A stretch of 64,000 nucleotides of DNA from Colwellia psychrerythraea (GCF_000764225.1 NZ_JQED01000047.1:1-64000); one strand, 5' to 3'. Shown: positions 45,236 through 54,927, counted from the first letter of the stretch. Notes: generated from the letters alone by a model not told the origin. Made by a program: numbers and translations.

Positions 45236-46261
45236 ATGAAAGTTTTAGTGACAGGGGGAGCAGGATACATTGGATCCCACACGGTTTTATCATTATTAGA
45301 AAATAATTATGACGTTATCGTTTATGATAATTTAGTCAATTCAAGTATTGAGTCTATTGACCGTGTTGAAAAGCTGACCGGTAAAACTGCAGCGTTTATC
45401 GAAGGTGATATTTGCGATAAAAAGAAATTATCCCAGGTATTTCAAAACTCTAAAATTGATGCCGTTATTCACTTTGCTGCACTTAAAGCAGTCGGTGAGT
45501 CGGCAGCAATACCACTAAGTTATTATCAAAACAATGTCTATGGCAGTGTTTGTTTATTGGAGATTATGCAACAACATAAAGTGCATGATTTTATTTTTAG
45601 CTCTTCTGCCACGGTTTACGGCGAAGAAAATAACGTGCCTTATGTCGAAACAATGAAGTTGGGTACCCCTTCGAGCCCTTATGGTGCTAGTAAAGTCATG
45701 GTCGAGCGTATATTGGCTGACTTAGCGCTTTCAAATAATAATTTTAGAGGCGTATCCTTACGTTATTTCAACCCTATTGGTGCTCACGAAAGCGGGACGA
45801 TAGGAGAAGATCCAAAAGGAATTCCTAATAACCTTTTGCCTTATGTGGCTCAAGTTGCCGTGGGTAAACGCGACAAACTGAGTATCTTTGGTAATGATTA
45901 CCCGACAAAAGACGGTAGCTGCGAGCGTGATTATTTGCATGTGATGGACTTAGCGCAAGGACATGTGGCAGCCTTAGACTGGTTAAATCGTCACAATGAA
46001 TTTAGCGGTGTTGAAGCTTTTAATCTAGGTACTGGTAATGGCGTGTCAGTTTTTTCGATTGTTGAGGCTTTTGAAAAGGCCAGTGGTAAAAAAATTCCCT
46101 TTGAAGTATCACCAAGAAGAGCGGGTGACCTAGCTGCTTTTTGGGCAAACGCCAGTAAAGCCAATAAAGAGCTAAATTGGCAAGCTAATAGAAGCTTAGC
46201 GCAAATGATGACTGATACATGGCGCTGGCAGCTAAACAATCCGAATGGGTTCTTAATTTAA
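45236..46261 (+). CDS. galE: UDP-glucose 4-epimerase
   Basis: NAD-dependent short-chain epimerase that interconverts UDP-galactose and UDP-glucose. 341 residues, as in E. coli (338). VTGGAGYIGSHTVLSLLENN, the SSSATVYG segment and the YGASK catalytic Tyr-Lys are present, with CERDYLHVMDLAQGHVAAL later. Its stop shares one base with the galM start (TAATG), so it is coupled to galM. Confidence 0.97.
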   Translation: MKVLVTGGAGYIGSHTVLSLLENNYDVIVYDNLVNSSIESIDRVEKLTGKTAAFIEGDICDKKKLSQVFQNSKIDAVIHFAALKAVGESAAIPLSYYQNNVYGSVCLLEIMQQHKVHDFIFSSSATVYGEENNVPYVETMKLGTPSSPYGASKVMVERILADLALSNNNFRGVSLRYFNPIGAHESGTIGEDPKGIPNNLLPYVAQVAVGKRDKLSIFGNDYPTKDGSCERDYLHVMDLAQGHVAALDWLNRHNEFSGVEAFNLGTGNGVSVFSIVEAFEKASGKKIPFEVSPRRAGDLAAFWANASKANKELNWQANRSLAQMMTDTWRWQLNNPNGFLI

Positions 46262-47292
46262 TGACTCAATTAGCAACCGATGTCAAAGCGGGTACAGAAT
46301 TTAAGAGGGTTAATCAATTGGATACCATTGTCTTGAGCAATGGCAATAACATGACCGTTGAAATCATCAACTTTGGTGCGCGCATTAAGTCTATTAAATT
46401 TCCGGTACATGGCAAACCAACGGAAATGACGTTAGGTTATGAGTCATCCCATGAATATTTAGCCGATGACTTCTATTTAGGGGCAACTTGTGGTCGGGTG
46501 TGTAATCGCATTGCTGGCGGAAAATTTGAACTTGCGGGGCGACAATATCAATTGTCTCAAAATGACGGCGACAATTGTTTACATGGCGGCACTGATAATT
46601 TTGCTAGGCGTATGTGGAAAGTAAGAAGAGAAACAGTTACTAATTCTTCAGTAACTTTATCGCTTATTTCACCCAATGGTGACCAAGGTTTTCCGGGAAC
46701 ACTTAATTTGTCTATTACTTATCAACTAAGTGAGGATAATTTACTAAGCATTCAGTTTATAGGTAATACCGATTTAGCGACACCCGTTAATTTGACTAAC
46801 CATGCTTATTTTAATTTGGGCGAGCATGACTGCCAATCTCTCTATTTACAAATGATGTCATCGGCATTTCTTGAAAGTAACGCAGAGAATATTGCCACTG
46901 GAAATATTCTCTCGGTGAACCAAAGCGATTATAATTTTCGATCGCCTGCTTCTATTGGCGAACGACAACACAATACTGAAGATGAATCCATTAACGCTAA
47001 AAACGGTTATGATCATTGCTTTGTTTTAGATAACACGCCATTTGAACAACCCAAAGCGATTCTTACGTCACTAAAGAATCAAATTAGCTTATCTGTATAT
47101 ACCGACCAAGCAGCAATGCAACTTTACACTGGTTATTACCTAAACGGCCAATTTAACGCGTATCAAGGTATGTGTTTAGAGGCTCAAAATTATACGGGTG
47201 CGGAAAACAATCAACACTTTCCCAGTACTATTTTGAAGCCAAGCCAGCAATATAAACGAAAAATAATTTATAAATTTGAATCAATAGCCTAA
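46261..47292 (+). CDS. galM: aldose 1-epimerase (galactose mutarotase)
   Basis: Interconverts alpha and beta galactose for galactokinase. 343 residues from ATG at 46261, which overlaps the galE stop; an earlier in-frame start inside galE is unlikely. Family motifs: YLGATCGRVCNRIAGGKFEL, LHGG with catalytic His, LTNHAYFNLGEH and a late Glu (GMCLEAQNYTGAENN). Last gene of the cluster. GAGCTTG and CAAGCTC after it (47299-47334) form a loose hairpin followed by TTTT that could terminate the operon. Confidence 0.95.
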   Translation: MTQLATDVKAGTEFKRVNQLDTIVLSNGNNMTVEIINFGARIKSIKFPVHGKPTEMTLGYESSHEYLADDFYLGATCGRVCNRIAGGKFELAGRQYQLSQNDGDNCLHGGTDNFARRMWKVRRETVTNSSVTLSLISPNGDQGFPGTLNLSITYQLSEDNLLSIQFIGNTDLATPVNLTNHAYFNLGEHDCQSLYLQMMSSAFLESNAENIATGNILSVNQSDYNFRSPASIGERQHNTEDESINAKNGYDHCFVLDNTPFEQPKAILTSLKNQISLSVYTDQAAMQLYTGYYLNGQFNAYQGMCLEAQNYTGAENNQHFPSTILKPSQQYKRKIIYKFESIA

Positions 47293-47319
47293 CATTGTCT
47301 GAGCTTGTTTTTGTTATTG

Positions 47320-47403
47320 CTATTCAAGCTCAATTTTAATACGTTTAGCACCGTCTAGTTGTTTGCTATTATCAAAAGCTAGTTTGATACGCTCATCTCT
47401 ATG
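47320..47403 (-). pseudogene. IS3-type transposase fragment
   Basis: Read on the minus strand the frame gives ERIKLAFDNSKQLDGAKRIK then IELE and a stop. It resembles the ERIKQAF--S---YGAPRI segment near the start of IS3-family OrfB proteins. Only about 28 codons remain, flanked by sequence without clear coding potential. It overlaps the suggested gal terminator hairpin. Confidence 0.4.
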
Positions 47404-49227
47404 TTGCCGCTTAATTTTACTGATGTAGAGCGAAATTCAATGGTTATCGCTTAACCCGATTTGAGGTTAAGTAAGATATATTTCAGGACTAAATGACTAT
47501 AAAGTGGCACGATTGTTTGACAAACTATTTTGAACTGACATTTTAAGACAATTTCAGCATAAATTATGCTATGTAGGTAAATTCTGGGAGTAAGTTTGGT
47601 GTGAAAATTCTTCTTACTTTACGTAGCATCGCATAAAATTCGATGTTACGTGTTTTTGCACAACCAGTAGCTGGCTAACCGAGTTTTAAGTATGATGCTT
47701 CATTACTTAAATTGTAGTATCTCAAGTTTGAACTGATACCATGGATCTATTAGTTGTATCAAAGCTGTCAGTGACAAAAGCCACCGGCCCCTTCATTATT
47801 CCTGATCTGTACCTCAAATTATAATCAAGAGCCCAAAACCAGAATTGTTCCGCTAAACCATAATACGAACCAAGCAGCTAGTGGTTTACTAGGAATGTCA
47901 GGAATGATGCTTGCAACTGTCTATCAGATTCAAGAAAACCTTGATATTTGGAACTGTTTGTTAAGACTGAATGCTACAAATTTATGTTTTATAATCCTAC
48001 ATTACTATCATTCGGTTGTTTGTCATTTGAGAAGCCGACACCAATGGTCGATATCTAAGAGCATTGAATTTATCTTGATGTCGCTGCCACCCACTAGTCA
48101 AAGATTATTGTGACGCTTCTTTTTGCTAGGCACACATATTTATATTCCAACCAAATTATTAATAATTGATGCATTAATAGGGGGCATTATTATTGATCCA
48201 ATCTATTGGTATAGAAGAAATGCTCCACAGATTGAACCAAAGATAAATCACTGCACGCAAATAGTTGATGTTAACAAATTCATTTTAATAAAATTCAAAG
48301 CACCTAATAAAACACTAACAATCCTCTTAATAACCAGTCTTGAATTGCTCAATATATATAAAAACCAGCTAATCTGGCCATAGCCCACGTTTAACGTGTC
48401 AGATCAAAACCCACGGGCACCTCGTTCCTTTTGGTGGGCACTAAATGTACCCACAAGGTCTTAGAGTGCCCGTTAAAAAAAGTGAAGTTCTGTTCCGGTT
48501 ATTATTCTTCGCTTTGGGTTAAAAATATTGTTATTTCATGGGTTGTGGTTATTCTGTTGTAACGGTTTTTTATACCTGTGCTTTTGAGTGTTACACATGT
48601 CCTTTGTAACGTGGGGAGTAGGCTTATTTAAGAAAACGTTACATAGAAGGGGCTTGGTGCAAAAAGTATTGGCGTAATAGGGAGGTTTGAGCACAAAGAC
48701 TAGTAACTTTAAAGCTATGGAGATAAGAGAACAAGCTAATAAATAAAAACAGAAGTGGTAAGGACAAAGTTAATAACTGACGCCTTGTTGAGTAGCGTTT
48801 GTGGCTAGAGATGCAGAGAGATTGGATGGGATAAAAAGACAAGTTATTAAATGGTGATTAATAATAAAGATAAGTAACTGATGCAGGTTGGTGTCTTTAA
48901 TTCAAGTTGATGGACGGAGCGTTAGTGTAGTCATAACAGGCTCAAATTATTAAGAGTCTTGATCATGTGATCGGTCACTTGACCTTTAAACTCTTTTGCA
49001 AATAAATCGTCAGGAAGGATCTTATAAGCCACTAGTGTGTTGTTTTCAATAATTCGGCTAAAGCTTCGCTATAAAGATCTTTATAAAAGCCACTGTTATC
49101 AAGACATTTTTGATAAAAGGCAGCTTTTCAGATGTTCGGTAGTCCATTTGAAATTCACATCCAAATGCAAAATAACAATTACCCCCTGTGTAAGGATGGG
49201 GCTTGTAGGGCTGCTTAAACTAAACAA
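47404..49227. other. gene-poor decayed region
   Basis: Nearly 2 kb with only short, non-conserved frames. A frame at 48123-48383 has a hydrophobic stretch (LLIIDALIGGIIIDPIYWYR) like a small membrane protein, but there is no family match I can name. GGGCAC and GTGCCC blocks near 48415-48475 form imperfect inverted repeats. A two-frame protein remnant lies at 48931-49127. It looks like the debris of inserted elements. Confidence 0.5.
48931..49127 (-). pseudogene. unidentified protein remnant in two frames
   Basis: On the minus strand, KAAFYQKCLDNSGFYKDLYS followed by EALAELLKTT is continued in another frame by RIIENNTLVAYKILPDDLFA and KEFKGQVTDHMI to a stop at 48931. The two parts read like one protein broken by a frameshift. 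I do not recognise the family. Confidence 0.3.
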
Positions 49228-49834
49228 CCACCGTCTAAAGACGGTGGGTTAAAAACAGCGAGCCTGTAACAGATTTTGTGTAACTGCCAGTTTTAAATAA
49301 AGTCCTTTAAACGGGTCAAAACAGCGGACTGAAAGTCCAGCATTTCGGCTAAAGCCGATTACTCCACTTCAAAGTTGTCATTTGGCTTACGTTCAATGTA
49401 ATGTTCCAAATATTCTTTGATCATCTCTTTGGTTAATTCTCCTGCTGTGACACAAAAGTAACCTCTTGCCCAAAAATGCTGTCCCCAATATCTTTTGTTT
49501 AATCGAGGAAACTCTTGAAACAACTTTGTCGATGTTCGCCCTTTTATTCGTCGCATTATCTCTGATGGAGACAAACTAGGTGGAGCTGAAACCAACAAGT
49601 GAACATGATCTTGACTGACTACGCCTCGTAGTATTTCAATTTCTAAATGCTCACAAGTTGCCTAGCCAACTCTCGAACCCTTAACCCCACATCATCTGTT
49701 AAAACTCGGTAACGATACTTCGTTACCCAAACAAAATGATATTCGATTTTATATTTGGTATGTGAATCATTACGATATTTCATACCTATACTAAACGCAA
49801 CTACTAGCTTAAAGCTATCCCGTCTAAAGACGGG
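49228..49834 (-). mobile_element. IS200/IS605-family element remnant
   Basis: Contains a frameshifted Y1 transposase. Hairpins typical of this family are seen: TCGGCTAAAGCCGA at 49345-49358 right after the stop, and CCCGTCTAAAGACGGG at 49819-49834 upstream of the start. A further copy of the latter end, CCACCGTCTAAAGACGGTGG, lies at 49228-49247 in the same orientation, followed by the same GGGTTAAA. This suggests an earlier insertion or a nested end. IS200 elements have no inverted terminal repeats and use these hairpins for TnpA recognition. Confidence 0.7.
49359..49783 (-). pseudogene. IS200-type Y1 transposase (TnpA), frameshifted
   Basis: Starts at ATG 49783 with KYRNDSHTKYKIEYHFVWVT, the usual opening of IS200 transposases. 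The frame runs to about RELARQ and then shifts near 49658, where one lost A breaks it. In the second frame, CEHLEIEILRGVVSQDHVHL carries the HUH metal motif, and WARGYFCVTAGELTKEMIKE carries the catalytic Tyr region. Full length would be ~141 residues. A single-strand transposase, inactive as read. Confidence 0.9.
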
Positions 49835-49900
49835 GGGTTAAACCAATTCCTGCGGACGAATTAATTTAGTAAATAAACAGGGAGCGGTAAGTTAACAACA

Positions 49901-50406
49901 ATGCATTACCAAAGGCATTCAAGCCAATTTAAAGAAGCAATATTAAATAAACTCAGTCAAAGTGGTTTATCGGTCAGAAAGTTTGCTGAGCAAGAAAGCA
50001 TTAATCTATCAACCCTGTATAGTTGGAAAAAGCAATTCAAAGTATCAGGTTTTAATGTGTCAAAAGTTAGTTCGTCAGATAAATGGTCAAGTGAAGAAAA
50101 GTTTGCAGCGGTACTGGAAACCTCAGCCTTGTCGGAAATTGAGTTGAGTGAATATTGTATAACCAAGGGTTTGTATCCCGAGCAAATAAAAGCCTGAAAA
50201 TAAGATTTCATCGTAGGCAGCACAATAAAACCGAGTAAAAGAGTAGAAGAGTAAAACAAACACCTGAGCAAAAAGCTGACAAGAAACGTATTAAAGCATT
50301 AGAGCGAAAGCTGCGGAGAAAGGAAAAAGCTTTAGCAGAAACGGCAGCATTACTCGTCTTAGGAAAAAAGTACTATGCCTATTGGAGGGAAAAAGAGGAC
50401 AGCTAA
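49901..50406 (+). pseudogene. IS3 OrfA, multiple stops
   Basis: Residues 1-98 are open: QFKEAILNKLSQSGLSVRKF and an HTH (LSTLYSWKKQF). TGA at 50195 replaces an expected Trp, TAA at 50201 an expected Gln, and TAA follows VEE at about 50246. A frameshift then leads into TPEQKADKKRIKALERKLRR, a leucine-zipper-like helix ending at 50404. The mutations look like gradual decay, not programmed control. Confidence 0.8.
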
Positions 50407-51446
50407 TACCGCTGACCGATAGGCAAAAACATGCACAACTGATTAGCCAAGCAGTAACCTCAGGGGCAAGGCAAGATAAAGCTTGTGAAGTTATTGGCTT
50501 GTCAACTCGAACGCTACAGCGTTGGCGTATTGATGGTGGTATTGGTGAAGATAAAAGACCTACAGCCATTAGGCCAGAGCCAGTGAACAAGCTAAGTGTA
50601 CAAGAGCGACAAGCTGTTATTGATGTTTGTAATGTTGAAGAGTTTTCTTCATTACCACCAAGCCAAATAGTGCCAATACTGGCAGATAGAGGTGAATACA
50701 TAGCTTCAGAGTCGAGCTTTTATCGCATATTAAACGCTGAGAATATGCTGCACCATAGAGGTAAATCGAAACCGAGAAATAGCCATAAAAGGCCAACGAG
50801 TTATACCGCTAAAAAGCCAAAAGAAGTGTGGAGTTGGGATATCAGTTATATGCCGACAACCGTGAGAGGCCAGCACTATTACCTGTATATGATAGAAGAT
50901 ATCTACAGCCGTAAAGTGGTTGGTTGGGAAGTTCATCACAACGAAACAGGAGAACAAGCCGCACAGCTGCTAGAACGTAGTGTGTGGACAGAGAAATGTT
51001 CAAAAACAAAGTTAGTGTTGCACTCCGATAATGGTGCACCGATGAAGAGTCTAACCATGCGAGCCAAGATGTATGATTTAGGCGTTGTGACCTCGCGAAG
51101 TCGCCCAAGGGTAAGCAATGATAATCCGTACTCAGAATCACTGTTTAGAACGGTAAAGTATCACCCGCGCTGGCCTTCAGAAGGGTTTAAATCCTTAGAC
51201 GAAGCCCGTAAATGGGTAAAAGAGTTTGTTTACTGGTACAACAATGAGCATCGTCATAGCAGGATCAAGTTTGTCACACCCAATCAAAGGCATGAAGGTC
51301 TTGATATTGAAATATTAGCGAAACGAAAAGCGTTGTATCAACAAAAAAGAAATGAGCATCCTGAGCGATGGTCAAAAAGTGAAAGAAACTGGCAACCAAT
51401 AGGCGCTGTGGAGTTAAATCCAGAGCAATATAAAGAGGTTACTTAA
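50382..51446 (+). CDS. IS3 OrfB transposase, DDE domain
   Basis: 354 residues. An N-terminal HTH region (CEVIGLSTRTLQRWRIDGG) is followed by the rve integrase core: EVWSWDISYMPTTVRGQHYY (first Asp), LVLHSDNGAPMKS (second Asp), and VSNDNPYSESLFRTVKYHPR with the final Glu, so the DDE triad is intact. A -1 frameshift at an A-rich site (GGAAAAAG) would normally fuse it to OrfA. TTG at 50382 is formal only. With OrfA broken, transposition is unlikely without help. Confidence 0.88.
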   Translation: MEGKRGQLIPLTDRQKHAQLISQAVTSGARQDKACEVIGLSTRTLQRWRIDGGIGEDKRPTAIRPEPVNKLSVQERQAVIDVCNVEEFSSLPPSQIVPILADRGEYIASESSFYRILNAENMLHHRGKSKPRNSHKRPTSYTAKKPKEVWSWDISYMPTTVRGQHYYLYMIEDIYSRKVVGWEVHHNETGEQAAQLLERSVWTEKCSKTKLVLHSDNGAPMKSLTMRAKMYDLGVVTSRSRPRVSNDNPYSESLFRTVKYHPRWPSEGFKSLDEARKWVKEFVYWYNNEHRHSRIKFVTPNQRHEGLDIEILAKRKALYQQKRNEHPERWSKSERNWQPIGAVELNPEQYKEVT

Positions 51447-51462
51447 CAATTTAGGCGACAAC

Positions 51463-51780
51463 TGCCTTGAAAAACGCCGAGCAGGTCAAAATGTAAAAAC
51501 TGATGCATTTAGAGGGTTGAATATTATTGATAAAACTCAACAGCATGAAACGAAAGTAACCCCAAGTAATAAAGTAGATGAATGGCTACCTTGGGTTCAT
51601 ATAGCCATAGGTAATTTAAAAGCATTCTTGTTAGGGACATTTCATGGTGTGACTAGAAAATACTTACAAGAATACCTTGATGAGTTCTGTTATCGCTTCA
51701 ACCGTCGATTTGTGGAAAAACAAATACCTAATCGGTTGTTAAATTTAGTAATTGTTCATACGCCATTTAAATCAACCTGA
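51463..51780 (+). pseudogene. IS1595-type transposase C-terminal fragment
   Basis: VKTDAFRGLNIID, then WLPWVHIAIGNLKAFLLGTF and YLQEYLDEFCYRFNRRF, match the C-terminal part of ISXO2-like (IS1595) transposases. The first two thirds are missing and the fragment begins at the IS3 right end, which fits disruption by that IS. Confidence 0.8.
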
Positions 51781-51804
51781 AAATAGTACATAAGCATGTA
51801 AAAT

Positions 51805-52221
51805 TTATTTAGGTGCAAACATCTTGTCTGCGATGCGGTGTGCGGTATAAACCGCTTCGCCATCACTTTCGCCATCAAATATAACGGTAACATTTGGAGT
51901 GAATAAGACAACGTCACCAACTTCTGCTACATATTTGTTGCCTTGTAGGTCACGCATAACAATTTTACCTTTGGTGATAACCTTGTACTCTACAAATTCA
52001 TAAACAAATTCAAAGTCAACGCCAGGCTGCATGGCAAAGAAACCAACCGTTAGACCATTTGAATTGTCAGTAACGGTGATTTCAGCCATCTGACTTTTCA
52101 GGTTGTTGACTTCAAGCAAGTCAGCTAAATCGTTTAGCTTATAAGTGCCCGCTTTGAATAGTTGTATACTAGGTTTTTGGGCTAGTTTCGGTGTGTTATT
52201 TTCATTAACAGGTTGATTCAT
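51805..52221 (-). CDS. EutQ-like cupin protein
   Basis: A 138-residue single-domain cupin: the strand pattern FVYEFVEYKVITKGKIVMRD, then GDVVLFTPNVTVIFDGESDG and a last strand EAVYTAHRIADK, similar to the C-terminal half of EutQ (an acetate kinase-like protein in ethanolamine use). The usual cupin His residues are largely absent, so metal binding is doubtful. No other eut gene is nearby, so ethanolamine use is not implied. It is monocistronic, adjoining the transposase graveyard. Confidence 0.65.
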   Translation of the reverse strand: MNQPVNENNTPKLAQKPSIQLFKAGTYKLNDLADLLEVNNLKSQMAEITVTDNSNGLTVGFFAMQPGVDFEFVYEFVEYKVITKGKIVMRDLQGNKYVAEVGDVVLFTPNVTVIFDGESDGEAVYTAHRIADKMFAPK

Positions 52222-52496
52222 TTTTTATCCTAATAGATTGTGCTGAAAAATCAGCAACGAGAAATTGTGTGTTTATTTTACAGCGATAAAGCCAATGCAT
52301 TGCTTGCGGTCTGCTTCATGATGACTACTCATATTGTTTGCATAAGATGATAACTAGCAATAGAGTCAAAAAAATTTACTTATTAGTAACAATCTCATAC
52401 TGAAATAGGCGCTAGATATAAAGAGCTATAGTAAATGTAAACGCCTCTAAAGTGGCAAAAGTGAATATCGGCTTTATACTTCGGTGGTGTATCAAA

Positions 52497-52524
52497 GAAA
52501 AACACCGAGCAACCGGTGTTTTTC
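52497..52524. terminator. terminator of VOC gene
   Basis: GAAAAACACCG and CGGTGTTTTTC form an 11-bp perfect stem around AGCAAC, with T-rich flanks on both strands, 26 bp beyond the VOC stop. The rest of 52222-52549 shows nothing recognisable. Confidence 0.85.
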
Positions 52525-52549
52525 TAATTTATTAATGGCTTACGCTAAT

Positions 52550-52933
52550 CTAAGCTTCTTTAAAGCAGTAAACAGCTAGCTTGTTGCCATCAGGGTCGCG
52601 AGTATATGCCGCGTATGCATTTGGTGCCCAATCTCGTGTACCAGGAGCGCCTTCATCAGGGCTACCAGCAGCTATCGCCGCCGCATGAAATGCATCAATT
52701 GCACTACGGCTAGGCGCTTCAAAGCTGACAGTACCACCGTTACCTACACTAGCGGGTTGACCATTAGCTGGCTTTAAAACAAAAAATGATGGTGCATCTA
52801 CACCCCAAATAGTTCCATTTTCATCTAAATCAGCGATGCGCTTAAGGCCAATTGTATTTAAAACGTTATCGTAGAAAGTGCGTGATTTAGTTAAGTCGTT
52901 AGTACCAATAGTTACATGAGTAAATATGCTCAT
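52550..52933 (-). CDS. VOC-family (glyoxalase/bleomycin-resistance fold) protein
   Basis: A 127-residue protein with the vicinal oxygen chelate fold: FTHVTIGTNDLTKSRTFYDN at the N-terminus (His as first metal ligand), the central FFVLKPANGQPASVGNGGTV, and DPDGNKLAVYCFKEA at the end. Members include glyoxalase I relatives and resistance proteins; this type is usually annotated only by fold. It has its own terminator. No partner gene indicates a substrate. Confidence 0.88.
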   Translation of the reverse strand: MSIFTHVTIGTNDLTKSRTFYDNVLNTIGLKRIADLDENGTIWGVDAPSFFVLKPANGQPASVGNGGTVSFEAPSRSAIDAFHAAAIAAGSPDEGAPGTRDWAPNAYAAYTRDPDGNKLAVYCFKEA

Positions 52934-53189
52934 TTATATTCTCCATAGAGTAAAGTTAATTTTTTGCTTATCGATGTGTAGCAAAATTGCTACGACTCGT
53001 TTCGATGGAGGTATAATATACCCTTTAAAATAAATGATAATAGCTAGATATGTAAATAACCTTTACCTGATGGTAATAATGGTATTTTAGTCAGAAAAGA
53101 AATAAAGAAGGGCATGCAGGGTCGGATACCCCCTACATACATTGGTGTGTCATATATAAATTGGGCATACAGCTTAGAAAATCATAAGA

Positions 53190-54056
53190 TTAAAGTAGTT
53201 GCTCAGCTAGGTAGTCCACGAGGAGTCGTATTTTGGGTGATAAATGACGATTTTGAGGATAGACTGCCCATATCCCTTCATCTGGCGCGCGATAATTATC
53301 TAACAAAGTGACCAATTCACCGCTTTGTAGGTGTTGTTGAACATAATAATCGGGTAATTGCACTATCCCTACCCCTTTTAATGCCGCATCCGTTAAGCTG
53401 TAACCATTGTTGTATCGTAACCTTCCCGTTACGCGAATACTTTTTTCTCTGCCAGACTCTCTAAAGTGCCAGTAATCATTTGTTCCCAACAAACAACTGT
53501 GCTTATTAAGCTCTAATATAGAATGGGGTATGCCATGCATGTCTAGATAGTCCGGCGATGCACAAACATAGTTTGCTCTATTGCCTAGTTTTTTTGCCAT
53601 CATTGTTGAGTCACTTAACTTACCAAGTCGAATAGCTAAATCATAGCCTTCTTCAACGATGTCAATTTGACGGTTACTTAAATAAGCAGAGACTTCAACA
53701 TCGCTATATTGCTTTATGAAGTTATTAACCAGCGGTAATATTTGCTTCTCACCATAGGTTACAGGGGCTGTTAATTTAATTTTACCCTGAGGTTTTGATT
53801 GCAAATTTGTGATAGCACGCTCTGCAGCATCAAGACCGTCAAGTACGCTGCGACAATGCTGATAAAAAAACCGCCCTTCTTCCGTTAAGGAGACTTTGCG
53901 TGTTGTTCGATAAAATAATTTGATATTGAGTCGCTTTTCTAACGCGCTGATTTGACGGCTCACTTGAGCTGTAGATATCGCCATTTTTTTTGAAGCTAAT
54001 GTAAAGCTCTCGTTTTCAGCAACGTAAACAAATTCGCTGATACCATCCCACTGCAT
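53190..54056 (-). CDS. LysR-family transcriptional regulator
   Basis: 288 residues. N-terminal winged HTH (MQWDGISEFVYVAENESFTL, KKMAISTAQVSRQISALEKR) and the two-lobe effector domain (~90-288). It belongs to the large AaeR/CrgA-like group. It diverges from the SMR transporter gene with 178 bp between starts, so it may control that gene and itself. Effector unknown. Confidence 0.92.
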   Translation of the reverse strand: MQWDGISEFVYVAENESFTLASKKMAISTAQVSRQISALEKRLNIKLFYRTTRKVSLTEEGRFFYQHCRSVLDGLDAAERAITNLQSKPQGKIKLTAPVTYGEKQILPLVNNFIKQYSDVEVSAYLSNRQIDIVEEGYDLAIRLGKLSDSTMMAKKLGNRANYVCASPDYLDMHGIPHSILELNKHSCLLGTNDYWHFRESGREKSIRVTGRLRYNNGYSLTDAALKGVGIVQLPDYYVQQHLQSGELVTLLDNYRAPDEGIWAVYPQNRHLSPKIRLLVDYLAEQLL

Positions 54057-54234
54057 AATTATTACCTATATGTATAAGTGAATTACCAAATTAGCATATT
54101 ATCATTTAATCAGGAATAAATATAATAGCCGCCATCGAGAAAGGATGCAGTGACTTAGCTAATCCATCAAAGATTTACGTAACTATGAGATATACCTAGG
54201 TTACAAAACTTACATAACAAAATAGGAAGCAAAA

Positions 54235-54561
54235 ATGAGTTGGTTATTTCTTTTGTTAGGTGTCGCTGCTGAAGCGATGTCTCATGTAGCATTAAAAGAG
54301 ACTGATGGTTTCACTAAACCACTGGCAAGTGCATTAGTTTTACTGGGGCACTTAGCGGCGTTCATGTTTTTAGGGCAAGCAATGAAGGGCATGCCCGTTG
54401 GTATCGTTCATGCACTTTGGGCAGGGTTAGCTATAATTACCGTGACTTTCTTGTCTACTGTTATCTATCGTCAACATATTGAATTAAGTACATGGCTTGG
54501 TATGGGGTTAGTAGCTATTGGAATTGGCATGATTAACCTTTCTCAAGGACACAGTCATTAA
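54235..54561 (+). CDS. small multidrug resistance (SMR) family transporter
   Basis: 108 residues, four membrane helices. The essential membrane glutamate is present at Glu13 (GVAAEAMSHVALK), matching Glu14 of EmrE. WAGLAIITVTFLSTVIYRQH corresponds to helix 3 with its following loop, and the C-terminus has a short His-rich tail (GHSH). A proton-coupled exporter of small cations or guanidinium-type compounds working as a dimer; the sub-type (EmrE or Gdx) is not decided. Divergent from LysR. Confidence 0.88.
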   Translation: MSWLFLLLGVAAEAMSHVALKETDGFTKPLASALVLLGHLAAFMFLGQAMKGMPVGIVHALWAGLAIITVTFLSTVIYRQHIELSTWLGMGLVAIGIGMINLSQGHSH

Positions 54562-54882
54562 AATGAGTTACGTACCTGACGTATTGTTATGCAAATTCAA
54601 TAAACAGACTCACATTTATTTTAAGACAGCACAAATATAAAAATAAAATATCAGTCAATTGGTGTATTTATGAGGCTTAATTCTTAGGTAATTTATGATT
54701 GAAAAATTGACGAATAAAATTATTTATCATGATAGGAAGTCTTTGCTTTTCTAGTAGATGACAAAGGGAGTTGTACGCAGCTTTACTTTATTCCAGTGAT
54801 AGCAAAATTTTCAGATGAATAATTACACATAAAAACTTAGAGGTTATTTATAACTAACAAAACGAAAACTTTGAAGAGCAAT

Positions 54883-54927
54883 ATGAAAACAACACAAACA
54901 AAACCAAAAACTTGGAGAGTTATATGA
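54883..54927 (+). promoter_or_regulatory. possible 14-residue leader frame coupled to the next gene
   Basis: MKTTQTKPKTWRVI ends with TGA overlapping the ATG of the HbpS-like gene (ATATGA). GAAGAG precedes it. The two start regions look alike (CTTTGAAGAGCAATATGAAAA and CTTGGAGAGTTATATGAAAA), so it may be a local duplication of the translation start. The rest of 54562-54882 shows nothing clear. Confidence 0.4.

Larger units (their letters stand above)
49851..51460 (+). mobile_element. IS3-family insertion sequence, decayed
   Basis: Two transposase frames in the IS3 arrangement: orfA-like with several stops, then orfB with an intact DDE domain. Approximate ends are TGCGGACGAATTAA on the left and TTAGGCGACA on the right, whose complement TGTCGCCTAA is only loosely similar. 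No target duplication is evident. The right end cuts into an IS1595-type fragment, so this IS probably inserted into the older element. Confidence 0.65.

Noticed and set aside
46219-46260. Extended galM start inside galE
   Set aside because: ATG at 46261 overlaps the galE stop in the usual TAATG coupling, and the upstream residues do not resemble mutarotases.
40093-47292. Galactose cluster as part of the glycosaminoglycan pathway
   Set aside because: It has its own repressor and operators and makes no use of the kdgK palindrome; GalNAc would need different enzymes.
48639-48842. A 67-codon frame on the minus strand
   Set aside because: Low-complexity, rich in Ser/Leu, no ribosome site and no family resemblance.
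51805-52221. Ethanolamine-utilisation locus suggested by the EutQ-like cupin
   Set aside because: No other eut gene is present; the single cupin domain does not support the pathway.
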